NCBI GenBank assembly: GCA_933228895.1
Contig: OW121848.1
Span: forward strand, 82,355,470 to 82,419,469
DNA: 64,000 bases
Direction of reading: 5' to 3'
DNA from: Platycnemis pennipes
Lineage: Eukaryota > Arthropoda > Insecta > Odonata > Platycnemididae
Positions within the stretch are counted from its first letter, which is position 1. Each line of letters opens with the position of its first letter. The notes beneath the pieces were generated by a model. That model saw only the letters and a list, made by a program, of their open reading frames with translations. It ran no database searches and was not told where the DNA came from. A program made the position numbers and the translations under genes. This document shows, in pieces, positions 1 through 11,900 of this stretch.

Positions 1-1411
1 AGATAGAATAATGTGATAACATGTAACAGATGGGCTTATTATAGTATCGATGATAGACGGATGTTTTTCTCCACTTTTAGATCGGTTTATTTCGAAAGTT
101 TTTTCGCACGTACACTTCGATTCACCTTGAGTTACGACGCTTGGCTCAAAGTAGGAATACAAGACTGAATTTTTTATATTCAATTATATTCGCTCCCTGT
201 ATAATATCGTATGGGGACCCAAATTAAGGAAAGTCATTAATTGGTATTAAACACTTTGCGTCTGTTTTCCAATCAAAGCACATGTTAAGCAGTCATCAGA
301 AAAAAATGATGAAGATTATAACGGATGACGAATGAAGATTGCTAACCTGCTCCGATCGCTGAGGCGCTCAAGAATATTACCTGCATATTCATAGAGAGTT
401 TCCTTTGCGGGAAAAGAAATAATTTCTGTTCAATCCGCGATTATTGATTTATTACTACTCTCGGAAACTTAGTGACATCGGTTAATCTCGAAACCAGAGA
501 TTCGCGAGGGAAGCCCCACCAATTCGTTTCCCATTTTTTTAAAAGAAGAAAATCATTTTGTTTTTAATTTAACAGCTTTTAAGATAGCGATTTGGAGAGT
601 AGAAAGCCCCATTGAGTGACGCGGCGTACAAAGTACTTTCACCGAGCCCAAACCATCTCGCGAAATGTACAAAAAGGATATTTCGTTATGTAATAGCCTA
701 TAAAACTTTTAAGATCCTATATAAGGGCGAGCGCTTAAGAGAAACAGCCATTGCCCCATTAAAAGCCAGTCAACGAAAGTGACTCCGCTCTGAGAGGCGA
801 TGGGAGAGATTGGATGGGGCGAGATGGATATGCGGGAGTGGGTGGGTGAGGGGGGAGCGCCGGAGGGCGGAGGCGCTCGAAGAAGGAGAGAAGTCGGAGA
901 GGCGAGATAGGCATTGGGCGCTCGTAATGCGACCCCCAGCGGCACATACAGCCAGACATAATGTGCCCATGAGAAAGATTCCGCGAAAGTATTTGCCTCT
1001 TCCTAATTGCTCTTTTAAATACAGGCAACCCACTGACACCGAACTCAAAGATATAGGCCAAATTCAAGCGTTAAACAATATGAATGTAGTTAAAAAAGGA
1101 ACTTTTCTGCCCTTATGTTACATTTCATTCAGCAACTTTTTGTTAATTTGTCAAACACAAGTCTTAAGCCCTCGTTATCATCTCTTGTTTTGTGTTGTAT
1201 ATTTTGCTTTGTGCCTCTCTACCGCCTGACAAAGCTTATTGCTAGAAATATAATGCAATCGAAAAGAGATTTTTGTAGTTACGTTCCTGGATATATAGCA
1301 TTTATTGTTTTTCATTTCGTCCGTTGAATAAATGTTTCCTTGGTCAGCATTTTTACTGCGTTCATTTTATATGATAGTTATAGCATCGATTATATTACAA
1401 AAAGGTATCTA
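1..1411. other. Non-coding, mostly AT-rich sequence
   Basis: I see no gene here. The short frames around 709-1229 overlap in three phases within a GC-rich patch (about 780-960) and look like chance frames. TATA-like strings occur near 699-705 and 718-725, but no convincing start site or exon follows them. Confidence 0.5.
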
Positions 1412-1470
1412 AGATCCTAGGATTGGTTTGACGCAGCTTTCCACTCGTTTCTTCTATCGGCCAACCTTTA
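1412..1470 (-). mobile_element. LINE 3'-end fragment (reverse transcriptase C-terminus)
   Basis: Read on the minus strand, this piece translates to LADRRNEWKAASNQS followed by a stop. The same C-terminal peptide pattern (A-D-R-R-x-E-W-x-A-A-S) appears in the copies at 9117-9520 and 34089-34243. The matching nucleotide core, CCTAGGATTGGTTTGACGCA on the plus strand, is shared with the 34 kb copy. Only the last ~20 codons remain, so it is a dead, strongly 5'-truncated insertion. From memory, this ending belongs to arthropod endonuclease-reverse-transcriptase LINEs; I do not assign a clade. Confidence 0.7.
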
Positions 1471-2300
1471 AGTTGCAGCTAATTGGATGATTATAGCTCC
1501 ATGATACTGGTTTTAATTTACTTTCCTTAATGCAAGGGATAGCTGAATGCATGCTATATTTTCGACTCCATAAAAATAGGCACCTCTTATCTCCATCATG
1601 CAGGAATTAAAAGCCGATGTAATCAACCGAAGCGCTAGCAAAGTTCTGCTGCACGTGGGGTAATACTCGCGACTTGCATGATACCGCGTCATACGCCAGT
1701 GCTGCTCCTATTTCTGATCGTCAAATTTCGTCTCGGTGAACGGGCAAGTGGAATTATTTATCGAAGCCTCGGCGCTTTGCAGCGGATTCCGAAGGAAATT
1801 TTGTCGCGGAAAGTGATGCGAAAACTACGAGTTTTGCGCGAGGCGCTTCCACTTGGGCTCACTTGAGAGGAACTGATACTCCGCCTGATCTATGAATTAA
1901 TCCGCGTGCAACTCCCTCCAATCCTTTGATGCACCCTCGTGTTCGACATCGTGAATCCGCTGTCTCATCTTTTTTTCCGGCCGCACGGAGATTCGCCCGC
2001 GTTCCGCCGTTCGTCCCCTTATGAGAAGGGAACTGCACCGTTGTGACCGCCCATCCGGCACGGGACGGCACTCCCTGCTCGAATGACTTCGCGGTGCGAA
2101 CGTTCCCGGGATGTCCCAGAACAACGACGCCGGAGTGTGGCAGAGGGCTGGGTATCTGGGTTCAGTATCGGGGGTTTCACAAGGCACCGTAGATTCGGCA
2201 GTATCCTGTATGAGGACTCCTTGTCGTACATAGTCCTGGAAGGGGGGCGCGGTAGAGGTTAATTGGAGCCCTTGTTGGGAGGGGTTAATGAAAACTGCAC
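1471..2300. other. Non-coding sequence, moderately GC-rich at 1900-2280
   Basis: No gene is recognised. Overlapping minus-strand frames at 1859-2370 run in three phases through a CpG-rich patch and into the transposon that begins at 2309, which argues against coding. Confidence 0.45.
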
Positions 2301-2759
2301 CCAGGAGCCAGACACGTAGCCAGAAATTTGCTTCGGGGGGGCTAAGTCTAGAGTGCGTACCTCGAAACAAATCAGCCTTGCCCGTTCGGTGCCGACAATT
2401 CTCTTTTACAGTTACAAATCTCTTTCCGTAATTTTCAGTGCTTGGTATTTACTTTCACTGTGTCCTTTCCTATATCTTTTCTCTGGTATAGTTCACTGCT
2501 TACCTTGGTATCTAGCAGTTAATTTGACCGGTCCCTGAACAGAAGTTCAACGCATACCTACATATCAGATCGAAAAGAACTATTATTAACCACACACCGG
2601 CATCAAACTAGTAATCGCATTTAAAGATACTTAACACTTGAATTATACTTACGCAGTGTAATCCGGATTATGTCCAGTTAAATTCAGAACGACAGAATTA
2701 TTGGTAAAAATTCCGGGGACAGCTGAAGCCCCCCTCCTGGCTACGTGCCTGCCAGGAGC
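2301..2759. mobile_element. hAT-type non-autonomous DNA transposon with 8-bp target-site duplication
   Basis: The element spans 2309-2751 (443 bp). It begins CAGACACGTAGCCAG and ends CTGGCTACGTGCCTG, giving 15-bp terminal inverted repeats with one mismatch. A G-run (GGGGGGGCT on the left, AGCCCCCC on the right) continues the inverted pairing just inside. It is flanked on both sides by the perfect 8-bp direct repeat CCAGGAGC (2301-2308 and 2752-2759). An 8-bp duplication with CAG-initial termini is the hallmark of the hAT superfamily; P-like elements also make 8-bp duplications, so the superfamily is an inference. No transposase is encoded: the 61-residue frame inside (2353-2538) matches nothing I know. 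Confidence 0.75.
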
Positions 2760-3000
2760 AGAGAAACGTGAGGAAGACGATCACCTTAGTGCGGATCGCT
2801 TGTTTTCCTTCGTCCCGGAAACATTGAGAGAGCCTCAAATATACCGGTGGGTTTTCAGAGGGGAGTGGATGAGGGTTTGAAGTTAGGAGAGACTCGTATC
2901 CGAGTTCATAAGGAACCAGAATTTAGCCTCGCTGCAGAGTATTAGTGGTGGAAGTGGCAGCAGAAGTAGCGTTGTCCAACGGCGTAGGCGTGTGTACTCC
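2760..3000. other. Non-coding spacer
   Basis: Short unannotated stretch between the hAT-type element and the purine-rich island; nothing recognised. Confidence 0.4.
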
Positions 3001-4070
3001 GAGGTTAGGATGGCAGAAAATTAAGTGGAGATGGTAAGCTGGAGATAAAAGGAAGAGAGAGGTAGGAGTAGAAGGAAAGATAAAGGAGCATGAGAAACGG
3101 AGGGTTAGAAGGAAGAGATGTTAGGGGAGCGGTTAAACAGGCTGTAAGCGGAGGGAGGCGTAGGTATTCGAGAGAGAATGAAGGTTACGGAGAGAGAGAT
3201 ATGTTGGTAGGTAGGAGAGGGATAGTAGATAAGGGCGGAGAATTAGATGGAGAGGGAGAGAGAGAGAGTCGGGATAATCTGGATAGGGTGGTCGGGGAGG
3301 GAAGGTGGTTAAAAGACGGAGATAGTGGGAAAGATGCTGGAGTGTAGAGCGGATCAAGTTGTGATAGCCGGGGAATTAAGTCGAGTGGGAGGGGTCGTGA
3401 GGGTTGAGGGATGGGCGGAATGCTCCCATTATTGCAGAGACGGAGAGCAAAGAAGCAGGAGGGTGGGAGGATAAAGGATTGAAGGGAGTAGGAAGGACCC
3501 GAAGGTTTGACATTAGGGGCGCTTGGTTTTGTTGGGCCGTGGGGTGCGGCGAAGGGAGGGAAATGAGATAAACCGGTGAACTGCCGTCGAGGGAGAGGTT
3601 CGCGTGCGGTTGTGTCGCGATTAACCCCCGGGATGGTCGGGTTCAATGGGTGCGGGCAGGCTTGGGACCAGGATGTGTCGCGCGTACACTCGCGTCGGTG
3701 CGTGCTTGAGATGTGGCCAATCAGCGCGCGAGAGGACCCGCGGGAAGAGGCGCTGTGGAGAGACGTATGGATGGTTGAGTTGGCTCTGGGCCGTGCTCTT
3801 CGGGTGCGCAAACGGTCCCGGGGTGCGATGAGGAGGAATATACGCGAGGATTCAAGGGTCTGTTTAGTACGTGAGCTTGAGAGAGGGGGAGAGGTGTCTC
3901 GAATACAGGTGGGAGTGCGTTGGGAATGGTTTCGGGGTTGGTTAATATTCGTTTGGACAGAATCAGAGGGAAGTAGTGTGAGGGAGCATGTTAACCAACA
4001 AACGGGGGTTGTATTCCTTAATGCTGTAGCGATGCATATTTTGGTCGACGTTTCCGCCACTAGTTAAAGT
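3001..4070. other. Purine-rich (G+A on plus strand) island of about 1 kb
   Basis: The plus strand here is overwhelmingly G and A, most strongly at 3010-3560, with short GA-repeat runs near 3247-3268. The skew makes stop codons rare and creates long frames on both strands: a 163-residue plus frame (3576-4067) and a 291-residue minus frame (3185-4060). The minus frame is Ser/Pro/Leu/Thr-rich without a domain, signal peptide or repeat that I recognise. I treat both as by-products of composition. Confidence 0.55.
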
Positions 4071-6300
4071 AGTTAAAAACCTTTTACTCCTAGAAAACAT
4101 AGTGGACAGTCCTATTCCATTTTAGTGTCACAATATGAATTTTTATCATTTTTTAATATAACGGCATGGCATAATGAGGGCGTATTGCTCACTGAAAGAA
4201 TGTACTTTGGCGTAAAAAAATGCTTTAAAAGTGTGGATAATCATAATGTACATGATAATCTTCCTTTTTTATTTTATACATGTGAAGGGGAATCGAGATA
4301 ACTTATTTCACTAGCATATAATCTCTCATCAAACAAATAAATTTACTTCCTTGACATGGTTATTGCATATATTTTAATTATTCAGTTACTGTTGCAGAAC
4401 CTGGTTGTGGTGCATAAAAATAGGTAATGAATCAATGGATTTAGGAATGGAACATTCCATAATGAAGCCACTTTTAAATCGTATTTCTGAATATCATCGT
4501 GTGATATCTTCCCGCTTTCTTGTGTCAATTTTAATTCCCATAAAGAATCAGAAGCAGTACTTTTGTGATATCTATGATGTTCCAGTATACATAACTTTTT
4601 TCGGGACCGTCAATCCAAGGTTTCTTTGTAAGTCTGTGTATCGATCTTTAGGGTTTCCCATTCCCTCAAATAGGCTTGTAGAAAATCACGCATGGGGAGA
4701 TAAGAGGATTAGGTCCTTAATGATGGCGTTATAGTTCGCTCCTTCCCTGTTTCATACAGGACGTCGAGATTCAAGTGTGAGCTGACGAAGAGTGGTAATA
4801 TGTACGGAATGTTTCTCATGCAATACTGGCTCGTGCCCTCTGTAGTATCCTCTCTCGCCGTAATTCTCATTGGCCGCCGCAACTTCACAGCCGCACATGT
4901 CACTCGGTTGAATCGTTAGCTTGTGCATTCGGCGTGAAGAAAGTCATGAAATCGCGACATTCGCGTTCACTTGTGCGTTCCGGCGGAAGGATTTTTTATT
5001 TCGAATTCATTTGTAATCCGCGTTGTGGTGGAAAAGACACATGAAGAATTTACTGTGAGCGTTCTCGCTCACATTCCACGGGGGCAGCCAATTACTCTGT
5101 TCTTATCGTGATTTTTTTAGGAAAAAGTCTTGCACACAAATCTCTTCCAGCAAAACTCCATTTTATCGCTGGCAGAACGAAATCTTGTACTTCATTTCTA
5201 TTACCCACCTCTGTGAATCTTGTATCTACCTGGTGATTTATTACCTCTGTGACGGTGATTTAAATCAAGTGTATTTCGGCTATTTCGTGTGCGCTATTTT
5301 ATTGCTTTTCACGTATATAATTTTGTTGCTATCAATACCCGGGTCCAGAGGTGATTGGCTGCTCAGATAACTTTTTGAGTGTTCCACTTAATTCTCCTGA
5401 GATGTGAAACAAGCTAAGGTAGTGAGTAATCCCTCTTTTCACCCCTCTATTTAAGAGCGAAATAAAAATAACTCGTTTTCAGCTTCTGTAATCATTGCTT
5501 GGTCAAATATTACTAGGATGCAAAAAATGTTCTCGTAATCAATCGTTTATCACATTACTGGTAAGCATCGCAATGCCAGTGGAAGGAGTTGTTTGATAAA
5601 TATGAGGTAAATTTTAGTTGAATATTATGGATTAACTATTATTCTTGCGAGTGTTCCATGTCAAGAGACATATGTTGAAACTTGTTTTTGATTTAATAGA
5701 GCTGTCCTGCAATGGAAAATTATAGTTGTGACTGACAACAAAGTCGTTACTTTCCACATTTGCGTAATTTAAAATTAAACTTAATGTTTTTTGCGCTGTT
5801 AAAAATCCTCGGTGAAGGTTTTGATACAACGTACACATATTCCCGAAAACATTGTGAAGCGAGATAAGAGGATGAGGAGGGGTAACGATGAGGACAAGTC
5901 CGCATTTTTTGTAAATTACGCTGTCTGTTTCTTTGCGGGTGTATGGGGACATATTAACGGAGAAGTAGGTATCGAGTAAGAGAGAGTCGTAGCTAGCATA
6001 TGAAGACCGAAAGCGGGATGTGCGCATGAACTTCACCGAGGTGATTTTTCGCTCTCGCCAGTTGCGATATACCGTTGAATAAAGAACTTAAAGGTTACTT
6101 TTTATAGGTATCGGATCACATCCATGCTCGCAACACGTGACGATATTTCGGTGCCCGAGATGTCAGAGATAATGGGTTGTCTGATATGGGGGAGCGGTGA
6201 AACACGTTCGATTAAGGGATGAGCAGTGCGGGATGCGTGTTCAAAAATATCGTTATTTCAATCCGTATATTTGATTGGTATTGGATGCGGGGCATTGTTA
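4071..6300. other. Featureless AT-rich sequence
   Basis: No gene, RNA or repeat is recognised. A 109-residue plus frame (4405-4734) and a 134-residue minus frame (5632-6036) have no recognisable motif and lack splice or promoter context. Confidence 0.45.
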
Positions 6301-6630
6301 AGAACTTGGAGAAGGAAGAAGATTGGAAATGAATTTATGGTATCCAGCATCTGGGGTGAGAGAGAGTAGGGGGTAGCGGCCCCTCCGTCCCCGTGCCCCG
6401 CCTTCCCCCCTCCCCGTTCTCATCCCTTCCCACTTTCCCCAATTCACTCGTTCCCTGCCTTTTCTCATAATAAGTGATAATTTGATTATTCGAATGTGGC
6501 GCCGTGGAGTAAGTAGGATTTCGGGCGACGCCCGCGCCGGGAAGTTCCTCCGGCTGATTAAGTGCTCTCTCTCCCCCTCTCTCTCACACTCACCCTTGGA
6601 TACAGAAAAACAATTATCCCCTTGGGCCAT
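6301..6630. other. Pyrimidine-rich GC island
   Basis: The plus strand is C/T-rich from about 6370 to 6600, with CpGs. The 110-residue minus frame across it is Arg/Glu/Gly-rich low complexity and is not credible as protein. Confidence 0.45.
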
Positions 6631-9116
6631 CCATCAAATTAAGTAATCCAGTGAAACAATCCCGCGGATAAATTTTCGGATTATTGGAGATTATGGGTAG
6701 GGATCGGCGTCGTCTAGGTTTTTTTTCAACACTTATTATTTTTCGGGAGAGGATGATGAATCCTGTTCACAAATGAAATTGCTGGGAACGGTTGGCGCGT
6801 GAAGGAGGCTTAAAGGGAGCGAACGTACGTTAGTAAAGAGGAGCTTTGAGTAGCCAACATTTTCTTTGTTTTCTACTCAGTACCCACTGCTTGCCACGCC
6901 TTCCAAATTTTGGAATTTTCAGAATCCCCAAGCTTACTAGTTATTGAGAGCCTCTGTTGAGAACAACCAAACAACCTCTTTCGAGAAATATTGCTAACTC
7001 GTCCTCAATTTTTAAAATTTTTGCTATCAAGCTCCTATACACGTTCAAATTCTGCCGGCCGTATTTGATTTGGTTCGTACGAAGTAGGCTATTAGTCCCC
7101 CACAGCGGACCCAGAATAGTATGCGATTTTATTATCCAACTCCTCTGAATTTCATTGTTTTTTAGGCAATCATATTTAGGCTCATGATCTTACTGGTTAC
7201 TGACTTCAGAGATAAAATCGCCTCACCCTGTTTTAATGGACGTGTTAAATACGGAATTGAGTAACATAAAGGATAGTATTAACTGAATCCTTCTGGTGAG
7301 AGGGTAAAATTGTGAGGAACTGTCTTCTTAGTGAAAGTGTGTAGTCTAGTTCTAAATTTTTCTCGCTTTTTGGAGAAAAAGAAGGGAATATAAAGATAGG
7401 CGCACGAGTAGCAAGGGAGAAGACTCCGAACATTCCGAGAAAATGTAAAATTTTGATGGGAACGTTTAGTGCTGAAGAAGCTCTTTATATCCTAGGGAAG
7501 GGTGATTCATTATTAGGATCCAGAGGAGTGTTCCAGGGGAGGTCGTAGAATGGCAGCTCTTGGGTCGGAAAGTTGGCGTTGGAAGGGGGAGATGAGAGGA
7601 AGGCGAAGGATGATGTCTTTCCCGGAGATTTTCGCCGGAAAAAAAGAGCTCACTGTCTACCCCATCCCCTTTTCCCGCTCTTCCACCAAGTTTTTTGGAA
7701 TTTAAACTTCTCGAAAGAATAAAAACGAGCGTGTACAGGGTGTGGGTGTAAATGGTAGGAGTTGGAGTAAAATGAGAAACAAGGCGGAGGAGAGTCGGAT
7801 GTGATGGAGGTGATGAATGCGGTATAAGTGGAGAAGGGAAGCGGGGGCGGAAGGGTCGAGTGGAGGTGGGAAAAGAGAGGGACTGGGGGTGTCAGGCGAG
7901 GCCAGTGACCCCTCGCCACGCTCAATTTTTCAGATTATGACTCTTTTTGGCCATTCACTCGCAATGGAGATGGGTGGGTTCCCGTCTCCTATTTTAATTT
8001 GCCGGCGAAACTTCCCCGGGACACAATTGAAAGTGACGACAATGTCATTGATATTTTCATACCACTTTATGTTTTATTTTTCCTGCTCCCGAGTTTCCCT
8101 CTTCCTTCCGGGAATGAGTCTCTTCACAAGAGCCTGCCCATTTTGTTCCGGGGGATTATTGCTTGCTGGCTCGTGCCCCCCGGTTCTTAATTGCTATTTT
8201 CTGAAGAGAGTTTTAATTCTAGTATGTTTCCGCTCCACTTGAGAAATGAGTGTGTAAAAAAATTAAGAGAGTGCTCGATTGATCTAAATTGCAAATTTCG
8301 TTTTATTATGCAAAATTCTTTTGATAGCGGTAATGAAGACTTATGAAAGAAAGATTGAAAGTAGTGTTAAGTATGAAAATGAAATGATTGTGATGTAATT
8401 TTTCCCAGTTCCCTCTATTTAGTAGACTGTACTTTCGTGTGAGATGCATAGATTTCATTACCTATTTGTTTCTTGAAAATAAGTAAATTTTTAGCTCTCG
8501 CAACAATCTCATTAATCATGATAAGGTTTTTAAAAGTATTTTTTCGTTTCACAGTGTTGTGGATCAAACGAGATATAAAAACGAGAGGGTAGAAACACGA
8601 AATATTGTAGAACTCAACCAAATCAATCCTACATTTATTGCCAATAAGCATCCAACCTTTTAGGGATTATTCTTGGTAATAAACCACAAATTATGCTCCT
8701 CTTTCCTTTATTTGTGTATGTAATATGGTAAATTTTAAATTTTGGCTGTTTTTGTTGTTTCCGAACGAACAAAATATAGAATGTTTCTTTTTATTGTATA
8801 TTAATGTATTCAACACAGAATATTAGCATTTAAAGAGTCGTCATCGCAAAGTTATTTTCACGATATTGCGTTTTCTGGATCCTATCATCAACTTGGAGTT
8901 ATTTTATTTTGTCTATGTTATTTTATTTTATTTATATTATTTTATTATTGTTTTTTATGGAAAATCTTTTTATAAACTCACCTTCGTCTTAAAAGTGTTT
9001 TTGCTTCGAATTTCTACTACAAAACATTCTTTAAACTCCTTTGATGATACAATTTCTGGTAGGTTTTTTCTGTCTATGACATTTTTGAATGTAAGTCAAA
9101 TAATTTCGTATCATAG
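6631..9116. other. Non-coding sequence with a GC patch at about 7620-8170
   Basis: Nothing is recognised. The 78-residue minus frame at 8415-8651 contains a basic stretch (SRLIHNTVKRKN) that faintly recalls retroelement connector regions, but it is too short and isolated to call. Confidence 0.4.
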
Positions 9117-9520
9117 TTTCATCATCATCGGTCAGTAATCCTTATATTGGTTTGATGCAGCATTCTACTTGATTTCTTACCCTCAAACCTCTTCAAATTT
9201 ACGCGATTCTTGTCTTTCACATCCTTAACCTTGTCCTCTATATCTAGGACGAGGTCTTCCTTTGCCTTTCTTACCATTCGCTCGTAGAGTCTTCCTTAGG
9301 TAGAATGTTCTCTTCGGGTGTGGGCCGTTCTACCGAATATTTCTTATTTCGTCCATCGCAGGCTACTTGTCTTCCTACATTGTAATACTCTTTCACCTCC
9401 TCAAGCTTTTGTTTTCCTAGTTGAACACTGGTCCTATTATCCTCTTTCCTACTGTATATTAATACCCTGGTTTTTCTTCTAGGGAAATATTTCAATGACC
9501 GCATCCTCCACAAACAGCAT
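9117..9520 (-). pseudogene. LINE reverse transcriptase C-terminal remnant
   Basis: The minus strand encodes, with frame disruptions, the segment KTRVLIYSRKEDNRTSVQLG, then KLEEVKEYYNVG and CDGRNKK, the typical thumb and post-RT region of arthropod LINE reverse transcriptases (general pattern: K-x-L-E-E-V-K-E-x-x-Y-L-G-x-x-x-x-x-D-G-R-x-x-K). Further downstream on the same strand comes GRPRPRY, then KDVKDKNRVNLKRF and a degenerate version of the ADRRxEW ending. The 3' end finishes with a short ATG-repeat tail (ATGATGATG on the minus strand, at about 9119-9127). The catalytic core is absent, the frame shifts between the two segments, and an in-frame stop follows the first, so it cannot be functional. 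Confidence 0.75.
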
Positions 9521-10017
9521 ATTGGCCAAAGTCTCTTAAGTCTGAAGGCTTATGTGGAGAATAATATCTGATACACATAGCGGCAAAGTCCGGCTTTTTC
9601 CAGCACACTATCTCTTACAACGTGTTCTCTTGGAGGATAGTTAATCTGAGTTGTTTCTTTACACGCGCGAGCTCACCGCACGACCTTTAGGCCATGCCGA
9701 TTATCCACCTATTTATCAACCGCTGACGCTGAATCAGCGCCTTGTAGGTGACTTGGTTCGGTTCATTAACTTTTTTAAGCTTGTTACAGGAAACTATTTC
9801 TACAACAGGTTCTAGTATCTGCTTATCACCAGAGAATGTGATAATTGTCGCAGGAAAGGAATATTTGTTTCTAATCTGGTTAATATGTATCTTGCATATC
9901 GTCTTTGGGAAAATTCTAGGTGCAAAGTGATGGTAGCAACTATTATTTTCAGAATGATAATTAGTATGATAATAGTGTTCCAGGTTTACATTATAATATT
10001 GTCAATTACTTTCCGCA
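9521..10017. other. Non-coding sequence upstream of the LINE remnant
   Basis: On the minus strand this would be the 5' continuation of the LINE, but I cannot find RT catalytic motifs in any frame. A small palindrome (CGCTGAATCAGCG) occurs near 9729-9741. Confidence 0.35.
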
Positions 10018-10167
10018 GGCCGGCCTGGTAACCCAAAGGTCAGGGGTTCAAATCCCGCTTTGGAAATGGATATTACGTTGGTAGTAGGCTTAAGAGGTTA
10101 TATTAGACGGGATGATAAAACCTTAGCCATTGGAGCACCTTAAAACCAAGTCTACTACTAATAATTC
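10018..10167 (+). mobile_element. tRNA-headed SINE, family B, copy 1
   Basis: A perfect Pol III B box (GGTTCAAATCC, 10045-10055) sits in a short tRNA-like head that begins CCGGCCTGGTAACCC. The body runs into a segment (TTATATTAGACGGGATGATA) that is recognisably shared with 29075-29225 and 31024-31185, each about 90-110 bp after its B box. The three copies are diverged, so the family is old. The tail ends near a run of TACTACTAATAA. No clear target-site duplication was found. Confidence 0.6.
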
Positions 10168-10500
10168 TCTCAGGTTGTGATTTGGAGACCTGGCTTTTAG
10201 TTTTCCTTCTGGTTTTTTGTATGTATATATTTCTCTACGTTCTACATATTTCATGATCTTAGGAAGACTCACTTTCTGCATATCTATCTAATGAGTTTTT
10301 GTTGATTCCTGGTTAGTTTTCCTCTTTCGCCTCTTTCATAAAGTCGCTCATAAGAACCTCTCTGGAGGCTGAGAAATATTGGACGCGGAAAGAGTTTAAC
10401 TTGACTCATAATTTAGTAACATCATATTTGTTCTTTTTCTTCGAAATTTTTTTAAAATCTCTTTTTAATGTGTTAATTAAAATTTGGGAATCATGTGGAT
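10168..10500. other. AT-rich spacer
   Basis: Nothing is recognised between the two neighbouring SINEs. Short frames at 10401-10667 run into the following SINE and are not genes. Confidence 0.4.
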
Positions 10501-10510
10501 ATGTACTTAG

Positions 10511-10800
10511 TGTGGTAGTTGGAGTGCTGGCCTCCCTTTCTGAGGGCCCGGATTTGAATCCTGGCGTTTTTTGTATATTTTTTTCGTCATTGGTATGTTG
10601 GTCCGTACTTGAGTGCTGTTTGGAAAGCACATCAAGAGAGGTACTCCGTCTGTTGGATGGAACGTAATATCATCGGCCACTTGGCACTGCTCGTCAAGGA
10701 GGAGCTAAATCTGGCGCCAGGTTTCTCTCCAACCTTCCTCAGTGCCCTAAAAAATCCCTCCTACCTCTAGAGAATCACCCACGGATCTTAAACAGTGCCA
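10511..10800 (+). mobile_element. tRNA-headed SINE, family A, copy 1, with target-site duplication
   Basis: The tRNA-like head has a degenerate A box (near TGTGGTAGTTGG) and a B-box variant (GGATTTGAATCC, 10550-10561). The body carries the family core GTACTCCGTCTGTTGGATGG at 10641-10660, shared with 13360-13550 (minus), 20697-20969 and 46237-46552. The element is flanked by near-identical 10-mers, ATGTACTTAG (10501-10510) and ATGAACTTAG (10801-10810), a likely target-site duplication with one change. Length is about 290 bp. Confidence 0.75.
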
Positions 10801-10810
10801 ATGAACTTAG

Positions 10811-11817
10811 ATGTCCGTCACCTCACCCAAACATCTGCTAAAACTACTTTAAAATGACGAAGTGTTCTCGGCTTACCGCCGATTTATCAGAAAATTATCA
10901 ACATACATGCATTTTATTGCGGATGAGTCGTTGTGCTGATTTGGCATTTGTGATTTTTTATGTAGAGGTTTTCTTATACTTGAAAATGCACATGGACCCA
11001 CCGATGTTGCTGTTGGCCCGTAATAATTTTGACTATTGAGATAGGTTTGAGAGAGGGTGGGAGCTCCTATCGGTATTTCTCGGCATCCATTAACTTTTGC
11101 GGCAGTCATACTTGGGTCCTTAGGTCATATGGTCATCGTGGCGCGATTATTTTCACCAGAATGTCGTTCCTCGGGGCATATCGCCTTCATATGGTGGGAA
11201 ATGGCTATGGTGGAATTTCGGGATGTGACAGAACTTCAGGGGATAGTGAACTTGATGGGAAAGAGGGTGAAGGAGGGAGAGAGGGTGGAATTATATGGCT
11301 GGATTCGGTGGACCGTGAATGAGAATTGGGATTGAGAGGTGAAATGAAAGTAGAGAATTGAGAAGTCAATTGTAGGGGCAGTTATTCCGAGGAAGGAGGA
11401 GAGTATGATAGTTAATGTCACTACAGCTAGGAGAAGGCAACGGGGGAGATGGAAATTAGAAGCTGAGCCGTACAGTGTTGTAGCAGTTAGGCTTTAGTAA
11501 GTTTAAGGAACTGATTGCCGATTTTGGTGGACCAGTTTGGATAGCAGAATGTTGAATAAATACCCATGTGGATTGGAACGTCCCCTTGGCTCTATAACCA
11601 ACTAATCTGTAGCCACAACATTTCATTATTCAGGTCTTATTGCGTCTAAAGACGTAACGAAAATGAGACTGTAGCCGTAAAGAATTTGGAGGGAACTTGA
11701 TGAGATTTTTTTTCTCCTTTTGTGTAACAATGCTCTAATATTTTAATGCGTTTATGTCTGCGATTAATGTCTTATCTCATATCTCAACATGAATAATATT
11801 ATAAAATGGTGTGGAGA
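10811..11817. other. Non-coding, purine-skewed at 11040-11460
   Basis: The plus strand is G/A-rich from about 11190 to 11460, producing overlapping frames on both strands. No gene is recognised. Confidence 0.4.
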
Positions 11818-11900
11818 TGTCTGGCGTATGGCTAAGAGGACTCGCCCATGGAAGAAATGTTGTGTTCGAACCTTTCTCCGTGGTTTCTCTTTTGGTGTGT
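11818..11900 (+). mobile_element. Possible tRNA-like SINE head
   Basis: An A-box consensus match (TGGCTAAGAGG, 11829-11839) is followed 35 bp later by a B-box-like GTTCGAACC (11874-11882), tRNA-like spacing. The rest does not fold obviously as a tRNA, and no body shared with the other SINEs is visible. It could be a fourth SINE family or a decayed tRNA pseudogene. Confidence 0.35.

Noticed and set aside
699..725. TATA-like strings TATAAAA and TATATAAG as a core promoter
   Set aside because: AT-rich sequence yields many such strings, and no initiator or plausible exon follows.
3185..4060. 291-residue open frame on the minus strand
   Set aside because: It lies opposite a purine-rich island, is Ser/Pro/Leu/Thr-rich, has no domain or splice context, and overlaps long frames on the other strand.
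4405..4734. 109-residue plus frame as a host gene
   Set aside because: No motif, no splice or promoter support, and its codons look like the surrounding AT-rich sequence.
8415..8651. 78-residue minus frame with a basic stretch, considered as a retroelement connector region
   Set aside because: Too short, no neighbouring reverse transcriptase or GIY-YIG sequence, and the resemblance is only impressionistic.
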